A stretch of 32,982 bases of DNA from Chitinophagales bacterium (GTDB taxonomy: Bacteria; Bacteroidota; Bacteroidia; Chitinophagales; JANQFB01). Position 1 is the first letter of the stretch, and each line of letters begins with the position of its first letter. Shown here piece after piece: positions 25,414-32,982 of this stretch. The DNA lies in assembly GCA_028278085.1 (NCBI GenBank), contig JANQFB010000433.1, positions 1-32,982 on the forward strand, written 5' to 3'. The notes beneath the pieces were generated by a model, which saw only the letters and a list, made by a program, of their open reading frames with translations, was not told the DNA's origin and searched no databases. The position numbers and the translations under genes are program-made.

Positions 25414-27063
25414 TCAGTTTTTTTGATGAACCCTGTACAGGCCGAATTCGAAGGCCCTGTTGATCTCTTCAAAGGTTACCGCCATTTGATAATGCTCCAT
25501 CATATACCTGGCATACAACTGATTTTTTCCCGGATCACTGACCAGGAAAATGTCATCCATTTGGGCTAAGGCCGGGTAAATATCATCGATGTCAAATTCC
25601 CGCAAACGTTCGAAATAGGGCGGGCTGTTGGTTTTTACACCCAGGGGTAATATTTTCAAAGCCTTTACATATTCCAGGTGATCGAAGGGCAGGCAGGCAT
25701 TCAAGGGCAATAATCCGGCCCAATTAACATATAACTGACCGGGTGAAGGGTCCAATTCCCGGATAAATGACCGGAATTCGCGGTTACGTTCCATCGCCGC
25801 CGAACCTTGCCGGTAAAGCCAGGACCACCAGATCCCCAGCAGCAGCAATCCGATGATGAAGAAATACCGCTTTCTACCTGCTTTGATATCAATACGGAAG
25901 GTGTCGAAAATGCCCCAAACCCCGATAAATCCCAACATCGGCAGGATGGTCCTGTCATTGATCTTTTTGAAAAGAAGGAGATACAAGCCTAAAACCACCA
26001 TACAACCGGTCAACAAGATAAATTTCCGGCGCCTTTGAACATCCGGCCAAAACAATATCAACCCTAATGCCAGCCAAATCACCGAGACTGCGATCACCGG
26101 TTGCCCGATCAACCGCTTGAAATCGGCGCCGGCGCTTCCCCAGGAAAATTTTAGGGTGGGCAGATGGCTGGTAACCTGTTTAAACCTGGCCAGGCTATAC
26201 CTTGACGAATCTGCAAAAAACCATGTCCGGAGCATCGCCAGGTCATTGCTACTCCAACCTATTGCTTCGATCTGGTTTTGATCACGCAAGTTGTGATATT
26301 CCACTATCTGTGCGCGTTGGGAATTGTATTGATGAAAGCCTTTCCAAGCCGGATCCTGTTCCAACAGGCCAATCCTTAAATTTGACCCCGCCAAGATGCA
26401 AACCACCCACACAGACATCGTGATCAAAAAGCGGTAAAGCAAAGGATTGGTAAAGCGGTTGAAGAGGTGAAGGGCAAATACCGGCAACGCAAGCAGCCAT
26501 AACTGGATGCCCGGAGGCACCCTGATCAACAAACCTATGGATACCAGGATCGTACCCATGCCCAAATATCCCAACCAATGCTTTCGATCGCCGGAAAATC
26601 CCATGTACATCCAAAGGATCCCCGCCTGGATCAACAGATAGGCCGTATAGGTAAACTGCAGGTGGGTCAGGAACCAAAACCCGAAAAATAAGCACCAGGC
26701 TACCCACAGCGCCAACCTGCCGGCAGAAAAGGCCATTTTGAGGATCGCATACCCTGTAAACACCAGGGCTGATAAGATCAGGAAATATTTCAAGATCCCA
26801 TACCAGGGCCAGTAGGGTTTGAGTTCAAACAGGTTAACCAGGACCATACCGACCAAATTATTGGAGTGGTAAAGTGAGGCATCCGGCTGACTGCCAAGCA
26901 CCATCCCTCCTGAATAGAATGCCATGGCAGGATCGTCGTTGGTCAGGTAGAAGGGTTGCAGGCCAGCCAACACGATCAATACGGACAATACCCCAACGGA
27001 GAAACTGGTTAAAAACGGCTGCCGGGCACACCAGGATATCAACTTATGCTTATGGGGATTCAT
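25414..27063 (-). CDS. polytopic membrane protein, GT-C glycosyltransferase-like
   Basis: This 549-residue integral membrane protein has about ten or eleven hydrophobic segments between residues 17 and 410, and a soluble C-terminal part of about 130 residues. After the first helix the loop reads YLTNDDPAMAF; an acidic pair at this position is what GT-C lipid-linked-sugar transferases use, which is my main reason for the suggestion. No strong family signature was recognised, so an uncharacterised membrane protein is equally possible. It begins 4 nt after the stop of the upstream SGNH-like gene, which places it at the end of the MBOAT/SGNH operon. Confidence 0.7.
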   Translation of the reverse strand: MNPHKHKLISWCARQPFLTSFSVGVLSVLIVLAGLQPFYLTNDDPAMAFYSGGMVLGSQPDASLYHSNNLVGMVLVNLFELKPYWPWYGILKYFLILSALVFTGYAILKMAFSAGRLALWVAWCLFFGFWFLTHLQFTYTAYLLIQAGILWMYMGFSGDRKHWLGYLGMGTILVSIGLLIRVPPGIQLWLLALPVFALHLFNRFTNPLLYRFLITMSVWVVCILAGSNLRIGLLEQDPAWKGFHQYNSQRAQIVEYHNLRDQNQIEAIGWSSNDLAMLRTWFFADSSRYSLARFKQVTSHLPTLKFSWGSAGADFKRLIGQPVIAVSVIWLALGLILFWPDVQRRRKFILLTGCMVVLGLYLLLFKKINDRTILPMLGFIGVWGIFDTFRIDIKAGRKRYFFIIGLLLLGIWWSWLYRQGSAAMERNREFRSFIRELDPSPGQLYVNWAGLLPLNACLPFDHLEYVKALKILPLGVKTNSPPYFERLREFDIDDIYPALAQMDDIFLVSDPGKNQLYARYMMEHYQMAVTFEEINRAFEFGLYRVHQKN

Positions 27064-27067
27064 GCGC

Positions 27068-28168
27068 TTAATCGGATCCTTTTGGTTGGTGTGAAGGATT
27101 GATCAATTCAAGGAATGACCGGGCCAATGCCGCGGAATATAACCGTGCGCCTTTCGAGTTCATATGATTGCCGTCAAAACTATAATCCAGGTCATACCAT
27201 TCCGGATATTTAGCCGGATCGATCAGATCAATTTTCAGGGGGTGATCCAATTGCCGGTAGGTCCGGATCACGGCTGCCAGGTCTTCATCCAGGTTCTGCA
27301 TCAGGAAGATCAGCTTGACATTTTTAGCATCTGCCAATTCCTGCAATGCCCGGACTTGTGCCAGATAAATGGCATCTGCCTTTTCCGGAGGAGCATCCTG
27401 TTGGAGTAACCGGGATATTTTCTCTTTTAGCTCCTGAATGGACCGGGGATCATTAAGTAGTTTTTCATGACGCCTGGCAACTGCGGCAAATTGACCGGAG
27501 TGCCTGCCTAATCCTGCTGTATCCGCAGCCAAAGCACTGATAAAACGATCGTAGTCAAGCGGTTGGTGACCTGATTCGTTTACCCAATGATCAAAATCAC
27601 TTAGGGTAACCGGTAATTGCCCGGCTTGCTTCCATGGATTCAGATTGTAGGCAGACCGTTTTAGGTAGTTTAGGATATAAACAGTCGAAAAATAAAGCTT
27701 TTTATGCACAGGCATTTGTGATGCCCACAGGTAACGGAAGGTAAACCCGAAAGCATTTGCATTGAACCAATAGGCAGGTGCAGGCTTTTTTAAGGAACCC
27801 AGGAAGAGGTGTTTTTTAACCGGGCTAAATTCTACGACCAGGTATTCCAGCCCGGGTGGGTCGAGCGATAGAATATGCTCGGTCAGGTAAAAGATATGCT
27901 GAGCTCTGAAACTATGGATACCCAGGTTAAACGATTTGACAGGATATCCCGCGACCGAATCAAAAACTTCCGGATCGATATGATTACAGGTCTGGCTCGA
28001 ACCGACGAAGAGGGTGTTGTAGTTTTCGTGATGATCTTTGTAATACCTTACTTTTAAATCGATCCAGTTTTGTTTGGACAAGTAAAAGGTATTTTTCAAT
28101 CCCGCTAACACCAGGATCATCAGGATCAGGGAACAAAAAATTGCTATTTTAAGGACTAGCTTTTTCAC
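27068..28168 (-). CDS. membrane-anchored SGNH-like protein, copy 1
   Basis: This 366-residue protein has an N-terminal membrane anchor (residues 5-25, LKIAIFCSLILMILVLAG) and a domain outside the membrane. Block I reads NTLFVGSSQT (Gly56-Ser57-Ser58), and the last block is FDGNHMNSKGA with Asp332 and His335 (DxxH), the arrangement of SGNH/GDSL esterases and of DltD- or AlgX-like acyl-transfer partners. It is a paralogue of the protein encoded at 29668-30729. It lies 58 nt downstream of the MBOAT gene. In known systems MBOAT proteins pass an acyl group across the membrane and SGNH partners finish the transfer; that role is inferred here. It may also lack activity. Confidence 0.8.
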   Translation of the reverse strand: MKKLVLKIAIFCSLILMILVLAGLKNTFYLSKQNWIDLKVRYYKDHHENYNTLFVGSSQTCNHIDPEVFDSVAGYPVKSFNLGIHSFRAQHIFYLTEHILSLDPPGLEYLVVEFSPVKKHLFLGSLKKPAPAYWFNANAFGFTFRYLWASQMPVHKKLYFSTVYILNYLKRSAYNLNPWKQAGQLPVTLSDFDHWVNESGHQPLDYDRFISALAADTAGLGRHSGQFAAVARRHEKLLNDPRSIQELKEKISRLLQQDAPPEKADAIYLAQVRALQELADAKNVKLIFLMQNLDEDLAAVIRTYRQLDHPLKIDLIDPAKYPEWYDLDYSFDGNHMNSKGARLYSAALARSFLELINPSHQPKGSD

Positions 28169-28226
28169 CAGATCAATGGTTGATATTTTGTTGCCGAACG
28201 GATGTTTTTAGGTTTTTTGACGGCTT

Positions 28227-29663
28227 TTAAAATTGAAAATAAACAAATGGCCTTTCTTCATACACACCAAAACCAATGATGACCAGCACCAATGCCAAAT
28301 AGCAGGTCCACCGAAGCAAAACCGGCTGCTGCCGGATCCAATCGCGAACCGGCTGGCGTCTTTGCCAAAGATGAACGATTTCCAGGATCACAACAAAAAC
28401 TGCAGCCAGCATCAGCTCATACCGGTTATTCATAAAAATAGGGAGCCAAAGCTGCTCACTTTTGATCATTACCATGTTTTTTATTAATAGGGCTGCATCG
28501 TTCATATTATTGGCCCGGTATATGATCAGGGAAAAGGCAAATAAACAAAAGGTGCAACATGCGTTGATCCATTTGTTGGTGAGGGGCCATTTTTCAAGCC
28601 CGAATATCCGGGCCCTGAGCTTCAGGGTAGCATCGCCAACCAGCAGGTATAAGGCATTCACGGCCCCGAAAACGACAAATGTCCAGTTCGCCCCATGCCA
28701 TAGGCCCACGGCAAGGAAAACGATGGTTATATTATAATACCATCTCCATCGATGCACCCGGTTACCCCCTAAGGGGATATAAACGTAATCTTTAAACCAT
28801 GTGGATAGGGAGATATGCCAGCGCCGCCAGAATTCACGCATAGAAACCGCATGGAACGGTCGGCGGAAATTGACCACCAGGTTGATCCCAAAAACCTGGG
28901 CGGCACCAATGGCAATATCGGAATAACCGGAAAAATCACAATAGACCTGGAAGGTAAAAAAAACCGCTGCCAATATAATGGGCCAACCTTCATACGCTCC
29001 AGGATCACCATAAACCATATCCACATAAATAGCCAGCCGGTCGGCAATGACCACCTTCTTAAAAAATCCCCAGGCCATCAGCTTCAACCCATCGGTAATC
29101 TGCTGATATCGGAATACGAATTTTTGATGGATCTGCGGTAACAGGCGACCGGCCCTTTCGATCGGACCGGCGACCAACTGTGGGAAAAAGGATACATACA
29201 AAGCAAACTTTCCAAAATGCCTTTCGGGCCGGATCTTTTCGTGGTATACATCGATGGTATAAGCCAGCGTTTGAAAAGTATAAAAGGAGATCCCGACAGG
29301 TAGCAGCAGATCTGCGTAGGGAAAGGTATGTGATAAACCCAGTCCCAGCAAGAGATCGTTCACAACATTGGTAGCGAAATTCAGATATTTAAACATTGCC
29401 AGCAAGCCAAGATTAACGCCCAGGCTCAGGAATAACCATTTCCGTTTTCCTTTTTTTGTCAGGGCCTTGTTCATTTGAAGCGCCGCAACATAGTCGATTG
29501 TAGTAGATATCAGGATCAATAAAGCATAGCTGGCGTTCCACCACATATAAAAGATATAACTGGCTACCAGTAGCAACAACCAGCGCCAGCGATCGGGCAT
29601 AATAAAATACAGTCCGACGACCAGCGGAAAAAATAACCCGAAATCAAGGGAGTTAAATAGCAT
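28227..29663 (-). CDS. MBOAT family O-acyltransferase (AlgI/DltB type)
   Basis: This 478-residue polytopic membrane protein is of the membrane-bound O-acyltransferase family, which moves acetyl or other acyl groups to glycans or other envelope polymers. The start is typical (MLFNSLDFGLFFPLVVGLYF). LPVGISFYTFQTLAYTIDVY, FPQLVAGPIERA, WRRWHISLSTWFKDYVYIPL and GLWHGANWTF are family signatures; the last holds the invariant catalytic His323. Length and motif order are normal. It sits between two paralogous SGNH-like genes, 4 nt after the first of them. This matches the AlgI-AlgJ/AlgX and DltB-DltD logic, so cell-surface glycan acylation is the likely job. The acceptor is unknown. Confidence 0.94.
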   Translation of the reverse strand: MLFNSLDFGLFFPLVVGLYFIMPDRWRWLLLLVASYIFYMWWNASYALLILISTTIDYVAALQMNKALTKKGKRKWLFLSLGVNLGLLAMFKYLNFATNVVNDLLLGLGLSHTFPYADLLLPVGISFYTFQTLAYTIDVYHEKIRPERHFGKFALYVSFFPQLVAGPIERAGRLLPQIHQKFVFRYQQITDGLKLMAWGFFKKVVIADRLAIYVDMVYGDPGAYEGWPIILAAVFFTFQVYCDFSGYSDIAIGAAQVFGINLVVNFRRPFHAVSMREFWRRWHISLSTWFKDYVYIPLGGNRVHRWRWYYNITIVFLAVGLWHGANWTFVVFGAVNALYLLVGDATLKLRARIFGLEKWPLTNKWINACCTFCLFAFSLIIYRANNMNDAALLIKNMVMIKSEQLWLPIFMNNRYELMLAAVFVVILEIVHLWQRRQPVRDWIRQQPVLLRWTCYLALVLVIIGFGVYEERPFVYFQF

Positions 29664-29667
29664 GCCC

Positions 29668-30729
29668 TCAGCGATCTGCTAACATCCGGCGGGTAGCAAC
29701 TTCAAATGACAATCGGCTGGTGAATATCCGGGCGCCGCGCGTGTTAAGGTGGTATTTATCATAATTATTGACAAAATAGTAAAACTCCGGATATCGCACC
29801 GGATTTGCCATATCGATCCTGGCATCAGGGTCTAGTTGGTTAAATACTCCAAAGACCAAGTCAAAGGGCTGACGGGGCAACTGAAGGATCAGCATGAGTT
29901 TGATCCCGGCATCAACCGCTTTTTCCCGTAGCTTCCGGATCCTTTTTAAATAAACGCCCCCGACAATTCCCGGGGATGACCGGGCCTGATCATAGCACTG
30001 GGCTCGCTGGTACAAAATGCTAGTGTCATTCCGTAGATCCTGGTGGTGAAAGAGGATCTTTTCGATATTTTGACGGATGGTTCCCTCGTGGTGCATCAAT
30101 GAATCGGTTAACCTTTGCTTATCCAACGGCAAAAAGCCATTTTGAAGGGCCAGGCCCGGCATCCGATCGACATGACGACTTTGCAACTGCCAGGCATGAA
30201 AGGGATTGCCCTGCTGAAAAGCTCTTCTGAAAAAACAAGTGGTATAAAGACCAGTGATAATCATCTTCTTAGCCACCGACAGTTCTCCGGACCAGATCGA
30301 ACCCAGCATAAATACATAATGTTCCGGGGAAAGCCAGTAGGTCGGGCGGGCATGTTGGATAATACTCCAGTGCTGACTCCTGAAAACCGGTGAAAGCTCC
30401 AGGAACAAATATTTCAACGAGGGACTACCTGTTTCGATCAGGTGTTCGGCCAGGTAGAGATTTTCCGGGAACCAGGTGCCGTTGATCCCCAGATTGAGTG
30501 ACCGGGTACCATTGATAGAATCGAAGATAGCCGGGTCGATATGGCTGGCGGTAAGGCTGGACCCCAGGAATACCGTGTTGTAATCGGAATGGTGCTGTTC
30601 ATAGAACAAGATCTTATCATCAACCCAGAAAATATCCGAATACTGGAAGGCCTCTCGAAAGCTCAGGCAGCCATAACCTACCAACAGGCAGGCTACAAAG
30701 ATCCCTAGACGGCCAAATAGCTTTTTCAT
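29668..30729 (-). CDS. membrane-anchored SGNH-like protein, copy 2
   Basis: I chose ATG 30729 (MKKLFGRLGIFVACLLVGYG), giving 353 residues, because it yields a membrane anchor and overlaps the upstream stop in ATGA. A longer frame starting at 30825 would add 32 charged residues inside the upstream gene. Block I is NTVFLGSSLT with Gly56-Ser57-Ser58 at the same residue numbers as copy 1. The last block is YDKYHLNTRGA with Asp324 and His327. Shared features with copy 1 include HIDP(A/E)(I/V)FDS and NLGI. It is expected to be a periplasmic acyl-transfer or esterase partner of the MBOAT encoded 4 nt downstream. Confidence 0.82.
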   Translation of the reverse strand: MKKLFGRLGIFVACLLVGYGCLSFREAFQYSDIFWVDDKILFYEQHHSDYNTVFLGSSLTASHIDPAIFDSINGTRSLNLGINGTWFPENLYLAEHLIETGSPSLKYLFLELSPVFRSQHWSIIQHARPTYWLSPEHYVFMLGSIWSGELSVAKKMIITGLYTTCFFRRAFQQGNPFHAWQLQSRHVDRMPGLALQNGFLPLDKQRLTDSLMHHEGTIRQNIEKILFHHQDLRNDTSILYQRAQCYDQARSSPGIVGGVYLKRIRKLREKAVDAGIKLMLILQLPRQPFDLVFGVFNQLDPDARIDMANPVRYPEFYYFVNNYDKYHLNTRGARIFTSRLSFEVATRRMLADR

Positions 30730-32982
30730 GGGTTCATCGTTGTGCTTGATCGGTGTCGCGTGATCCAATACCTGGCTCCTGCTGCCAGTGGCCCGTCGAT
30801 GGTCGTGCGCTCCCCGGTCGACCATTGTATCACCACCTTATCCACTTGCTGATGGCTGCCCAGCCCAAAATGAGCTTCATAAGGATCAAATGAACGGAAT
30901 CCTCCTCCCATCACCATCTCCCGCATTTGCTGCTTTCCGTCACCATAATATATATAGATCTTGCTGTTGATCCCATAATAATTGCCGATCTCGTCCCGCA
31001 ACATGAAGCGGATGGCCCGCAGGGTGGCATTATTCCGGTAAACGATCACAGGCCCCACGGAAGGGACCACGAATATATCCATATCCCCGTCATTATCCAT
31101 ATCCATATAGGTATAAGCCTGGCAAGGTATACCCATCCGCATATTGGATTCATCCGTGCGGTTCAAAAATTGTTGGCCCTGATCATTCATCAGCAGCAGA
31201 TTTGTCGATTGCCTTTTCTTCCACATAAAACCGTTGACCACATACAAGTCTACCCATTCATCCTGGTCGAGATCGGCAAATTTACCATTCCAGGACCAAC
31301 CGGTGGTTTCCAGGCCCCGGGCTAGGGCCATATTCCGGAAACGGCCATTGGGTTGAGGCATCAACAACACATTCTGATGGGCCGATTGGGGAATGGCCTG
31401 TTGATACTGGATCTCCGGGTATTCCAATAGCTTCACCTCTTCCAGGCAAGCCAGGTTATAGGATTCCCAGGAAGGCGGGAAGTAGCGGCAGATCTTTTCG
31501 GCGACCGCACGCTGGTCATTATTGGTACGGGCTGTCAGGGCCATGTTCCACAGTTTATAACCGATACAATCCGCCCGGTAACTTTCCTCGCAGTAACGCA
31601 CCCGGTCGATAGCCGAGGTTTTCATCGAGACTATGGTTTGCTGGATGGTATAGACCTGTTCACAATCTTTTTTCTCTGCCGGATCTGTTATATCCCCGCA
31701 GATCCCCTTGACATTCAGGGCCCAGTAATCCCGGTTTAATTGCAGCTCGCTGTCCTGGGTTTGATAGATCTCCAATTGCCCGTTATTATCTATATCGGCG
31801 GTGGTTACACTCATCGTAAATTTTGTGCCTAGGGGTATGATACTATCGCTTCGGGTTAACAATGTCATTTGTCCCTGACCATTGCCTCGGTAGTAATGAT
31901 CCGGGTAAAAATGGTCATTGCCAACGATCAGATCAGGGAGATTATCATTGTTGAAATCGGAGATCAGTGCACATAAGCTCTCTCCCGGAAGCCCCGGAAG
32001 CTTTTTTTGCCGGAACTCCCCATTGTTATTGATCAGCAGATCATCCCCGGAGGCCGGCGAGGGCCGGAAAGGTTTCCTTGGAAATACCAAAAGAGAAGGG
32101 CCGAGTGTCCAGTTGGCCATGGCAAGGTCCAGGTCGCCGTCTTTATCCGGATCGCCTGCTGAAACGGCTGCTGTTAGACGCGTATCTTGGTCTAAGGGTA
32201 AGCGATGCAGTGATCCGAATTTCCCGGAATCGTTGTACAGGATATAGTTGCCATGAAGATAAGTGGTGATCAGCAGATCGAGCCAGGAATCGTTATCCAT
32301 ATCGACCAGTGCGGCATTAAATACATAAACGCTGTCGAATTGCGGCAGATCGATCTCCCTTTTGTAAAACCGGCCATCGCCCGTATTCATAAAGATCGAC
32401 AGGCCCTGGTAATCGGCAATGACAAAATCCTGCCAATGATCCCGGTTTATATCTCCGCTGCTGATACCACGTCCCAATGCATAGGGTTCCAGGAGGTTGA
32501 TCAGGGAAAAAGAATAGGCTAACCCGATGCCTAAAGATGGTCCGGAAAGCTGGGTGAACAGGGTATCCGATGCCGATACCGGAGACTTGAAATCTGCTTT
32601 GTGCATGCTTATTCCGGGGGGCAACGCCAGATCGATCTGTTGAAAGCCCACTGCGCCGCCGGAAACTTCAGCGGCCTTTTTATTTGAGGGATATGTTTTT
32701 TCGAACAATACGGATAAGCCTTCCTGTTTTTCCAGGAATTCCCCGAAAACAGCTTCCAGTTTTTTATTTTCCTTGATCGCAAAATAATGCGCGGCTACTC
32801 CGGATCCAATACCCAGCAAAACCAGGCAAGCCATCAACCCAAGCGCCAACTTAAACGACATGGACTGCCGTACGATCAAAAAGGAGTAAATGCTGAATAT
32901 CCCCAGGGTAAATAGCAGCACCATAACGTATTTCGGCGGCATCCCTCCAACCAGCAGGACGACACAAATAATCACGTCGAAG
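30726..32982 (-). CDS. membrane-anchored FG-GAP/ASPIC (UnbV-like) repeat protein, 5' end outside window
   Basis: At least 752 residues; the frame is open at the right edge and the visible N-terminus is already hydrophobic, so the true start probably lies outside. A GTG at 32975 is the only nearby start inside. Visible order: two or three transmembrane segments (about residues 1-65 counted from 32975), an extended linker, then seven Asp-rich calcium-loop repeats of the FG-GAP/VCBS type (GDINRDHWQDF, VDMDNDSWLDL, GDPDKDGDLDL, SDFNNDNLPDL, ADIDNNGQLEI, ADLDQDEWVDL, MDMDNDGDMDI). An ASPIC/UnbV domain closes it (FGLGSHQQVDKVVIQWSTGE). A six-Cys insert lies at about 416-520. The family suggests an extracytoplasmic protein-binding propeller. 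It overlaps the SGNH copy 2 gene by 4 nt. Confidence 0.88.
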   Translation of the reverse strand, partial: FDVIICVVLLVGGMPPKYVMVLLFTLGIFSIYSFLIVRQSMSFKLALGLMACLVLLGIGSGVAAHYFAIKENKKLEAVFGEFLEKQEGLSVLFEKTYPSNKKAAEVSGGAVGFQQIDLALPPGISMHKADFKSPVSASDTLFTQLSGPSLGIGLAYSFSLINLLEPYALGRGISSGDINRDHWQDFVIADYQGLSIFMNTGDGRFYKREIDLPQFDSVYVFNAALVDMDNDSWLDLLITTYLHGNYILYNDSGKFGSLHRLPLDQDTRLTAAVSAGDPDKDGDLDLAMANWTLGPSLLVFPRKPFRPSPASGDDLLINNNGEFRQKKLPGLPGESLCALISDFNNDNLPDLIVGNDHFYPDHYYRGNGQGQMTLLTRSDSIIPLGTKFTMSVTTADIDNNGQLEIYQTQDSELQLNRDYWALNVKGICGDITDPAEKKDCEQVYTIQQTIVSMKTSAIDRVRYCEESYRADCIGYKLWNMALTARTNNDQRAVAEKICRYFPPSWESYNLACLEEVKLLEYPEIQYQQAIPQSAHQNVLLMPQPNGRFRNMALARGLETTGWSWNGKFADLDQDEWVDLYVVNGFMWKKRQSTNLLLMNDQGQQFLNRTDESNMRMGIPCQAYTYMDMDNDGDMDIFVVPSVGPVIVYRNNATLRAIRFMLRDEIGNYYGINSKIYIYYGDGKQQMREMVMGGGFRSFDPYEAHFGLGSHQQVDKVVIQWSTGERTTIDGPLAAGARYWITRHRSSTTMNP

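Noticed and set aside
25332-25569. Plus-strand TATATTTG box followed by a 68-codon frame
   Set aside because: The frame runs antisense into the 3' end of the membrane-protein gene, its protein looks random, and a single box of this type is expected by chance.
30730-30825. Longer N-terminus for SGNH copy 2
   Set aside because: The extra 32 residues are charged, lie inside the upstream FG-GAP gene, and would bury the membrane anchor; ATG 30729 with an ATGA overlap is the better start.

Overview
The window looks like a chromosomal segment of a member of the Bacteroidota, most likely the Saprospiria. That class assignment is my inference. The support is: type IX secretion (T9SS) sorting domains of both type A and type B, a GH3/beta-lactamase fusion of the kind common in this phylum, the futalosine menaquinone gene mqnC, a paired M16 peptidase operon, and promoter-like boxes of the Bacteroidota type (TAnnTTTG) instead of E. 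coli-type -10 boxes. I saw no tRNA, rRNA, CRISPR array, transposase or phage gene.

Left part (1-16.3 kb) is mostly housekeeping. Reading leftward on the minus strand are a partial mutL (open at the left edge) and, just upstream of it, a small tail-anchored protein. On the plus strand come a 998-residue GH3 plus serine-hydrolase fusion and a small outer-membrane-type protein. A minus-strand block follows, transcribed from right to left: guaB, pheS, scpB and an RsuA/RluB-type pseudouridine synthase. Next is a second minus block of two overlapping M16 peptidase subunits and a type-B T9SS surface protein. A plus-strand pair, a lipoprotein and mqnC, closes this part.

Middle part (16.3-22.2 kb) is about the cell surface. 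It holds a small lipoprotein with a near-consensus promoter, a strong terminator and codon use typical of high expression. Facing it is a 1481-residue T9SS cargo protein built from a propeller-like N-terminus, cysteine-containing HYR-like repeats, two lamin-tail-like domains nested inside those repeats, and Ser/Gly/Asp linkers. A 586-base AT-rich stretch without a convincing gene lies upstream of it.

Right part (22.2-33 kb) is entirely minus strand and looks like an envelope glycan or surface-modification locus. In order of transcription: a membrane-anchored FG-GAP/ASPIC protein (open at the right edge), an SGNH-like protein, an MBOAT O-acyltransferase, a second paralogous SGNH-like protein, a polytopic membrane protein resembling a GT-C glycosyltransferase, a gap carrying an imperfect inverted repeat, an NAD-dependent sugar epimerase/dehydratase, a GT2 glycosyltransferase, and a radical SAM/SPASM protein. 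The tight junctions (ATGA overlap, 4-nt gaps) in the first five genes suggest co-transcription. The most unusual element is the MBOAT flanked by twin SGNH proteins and translationally coupled to an FG-GAP/ASPIC protein that carries a six-cysteine insert.
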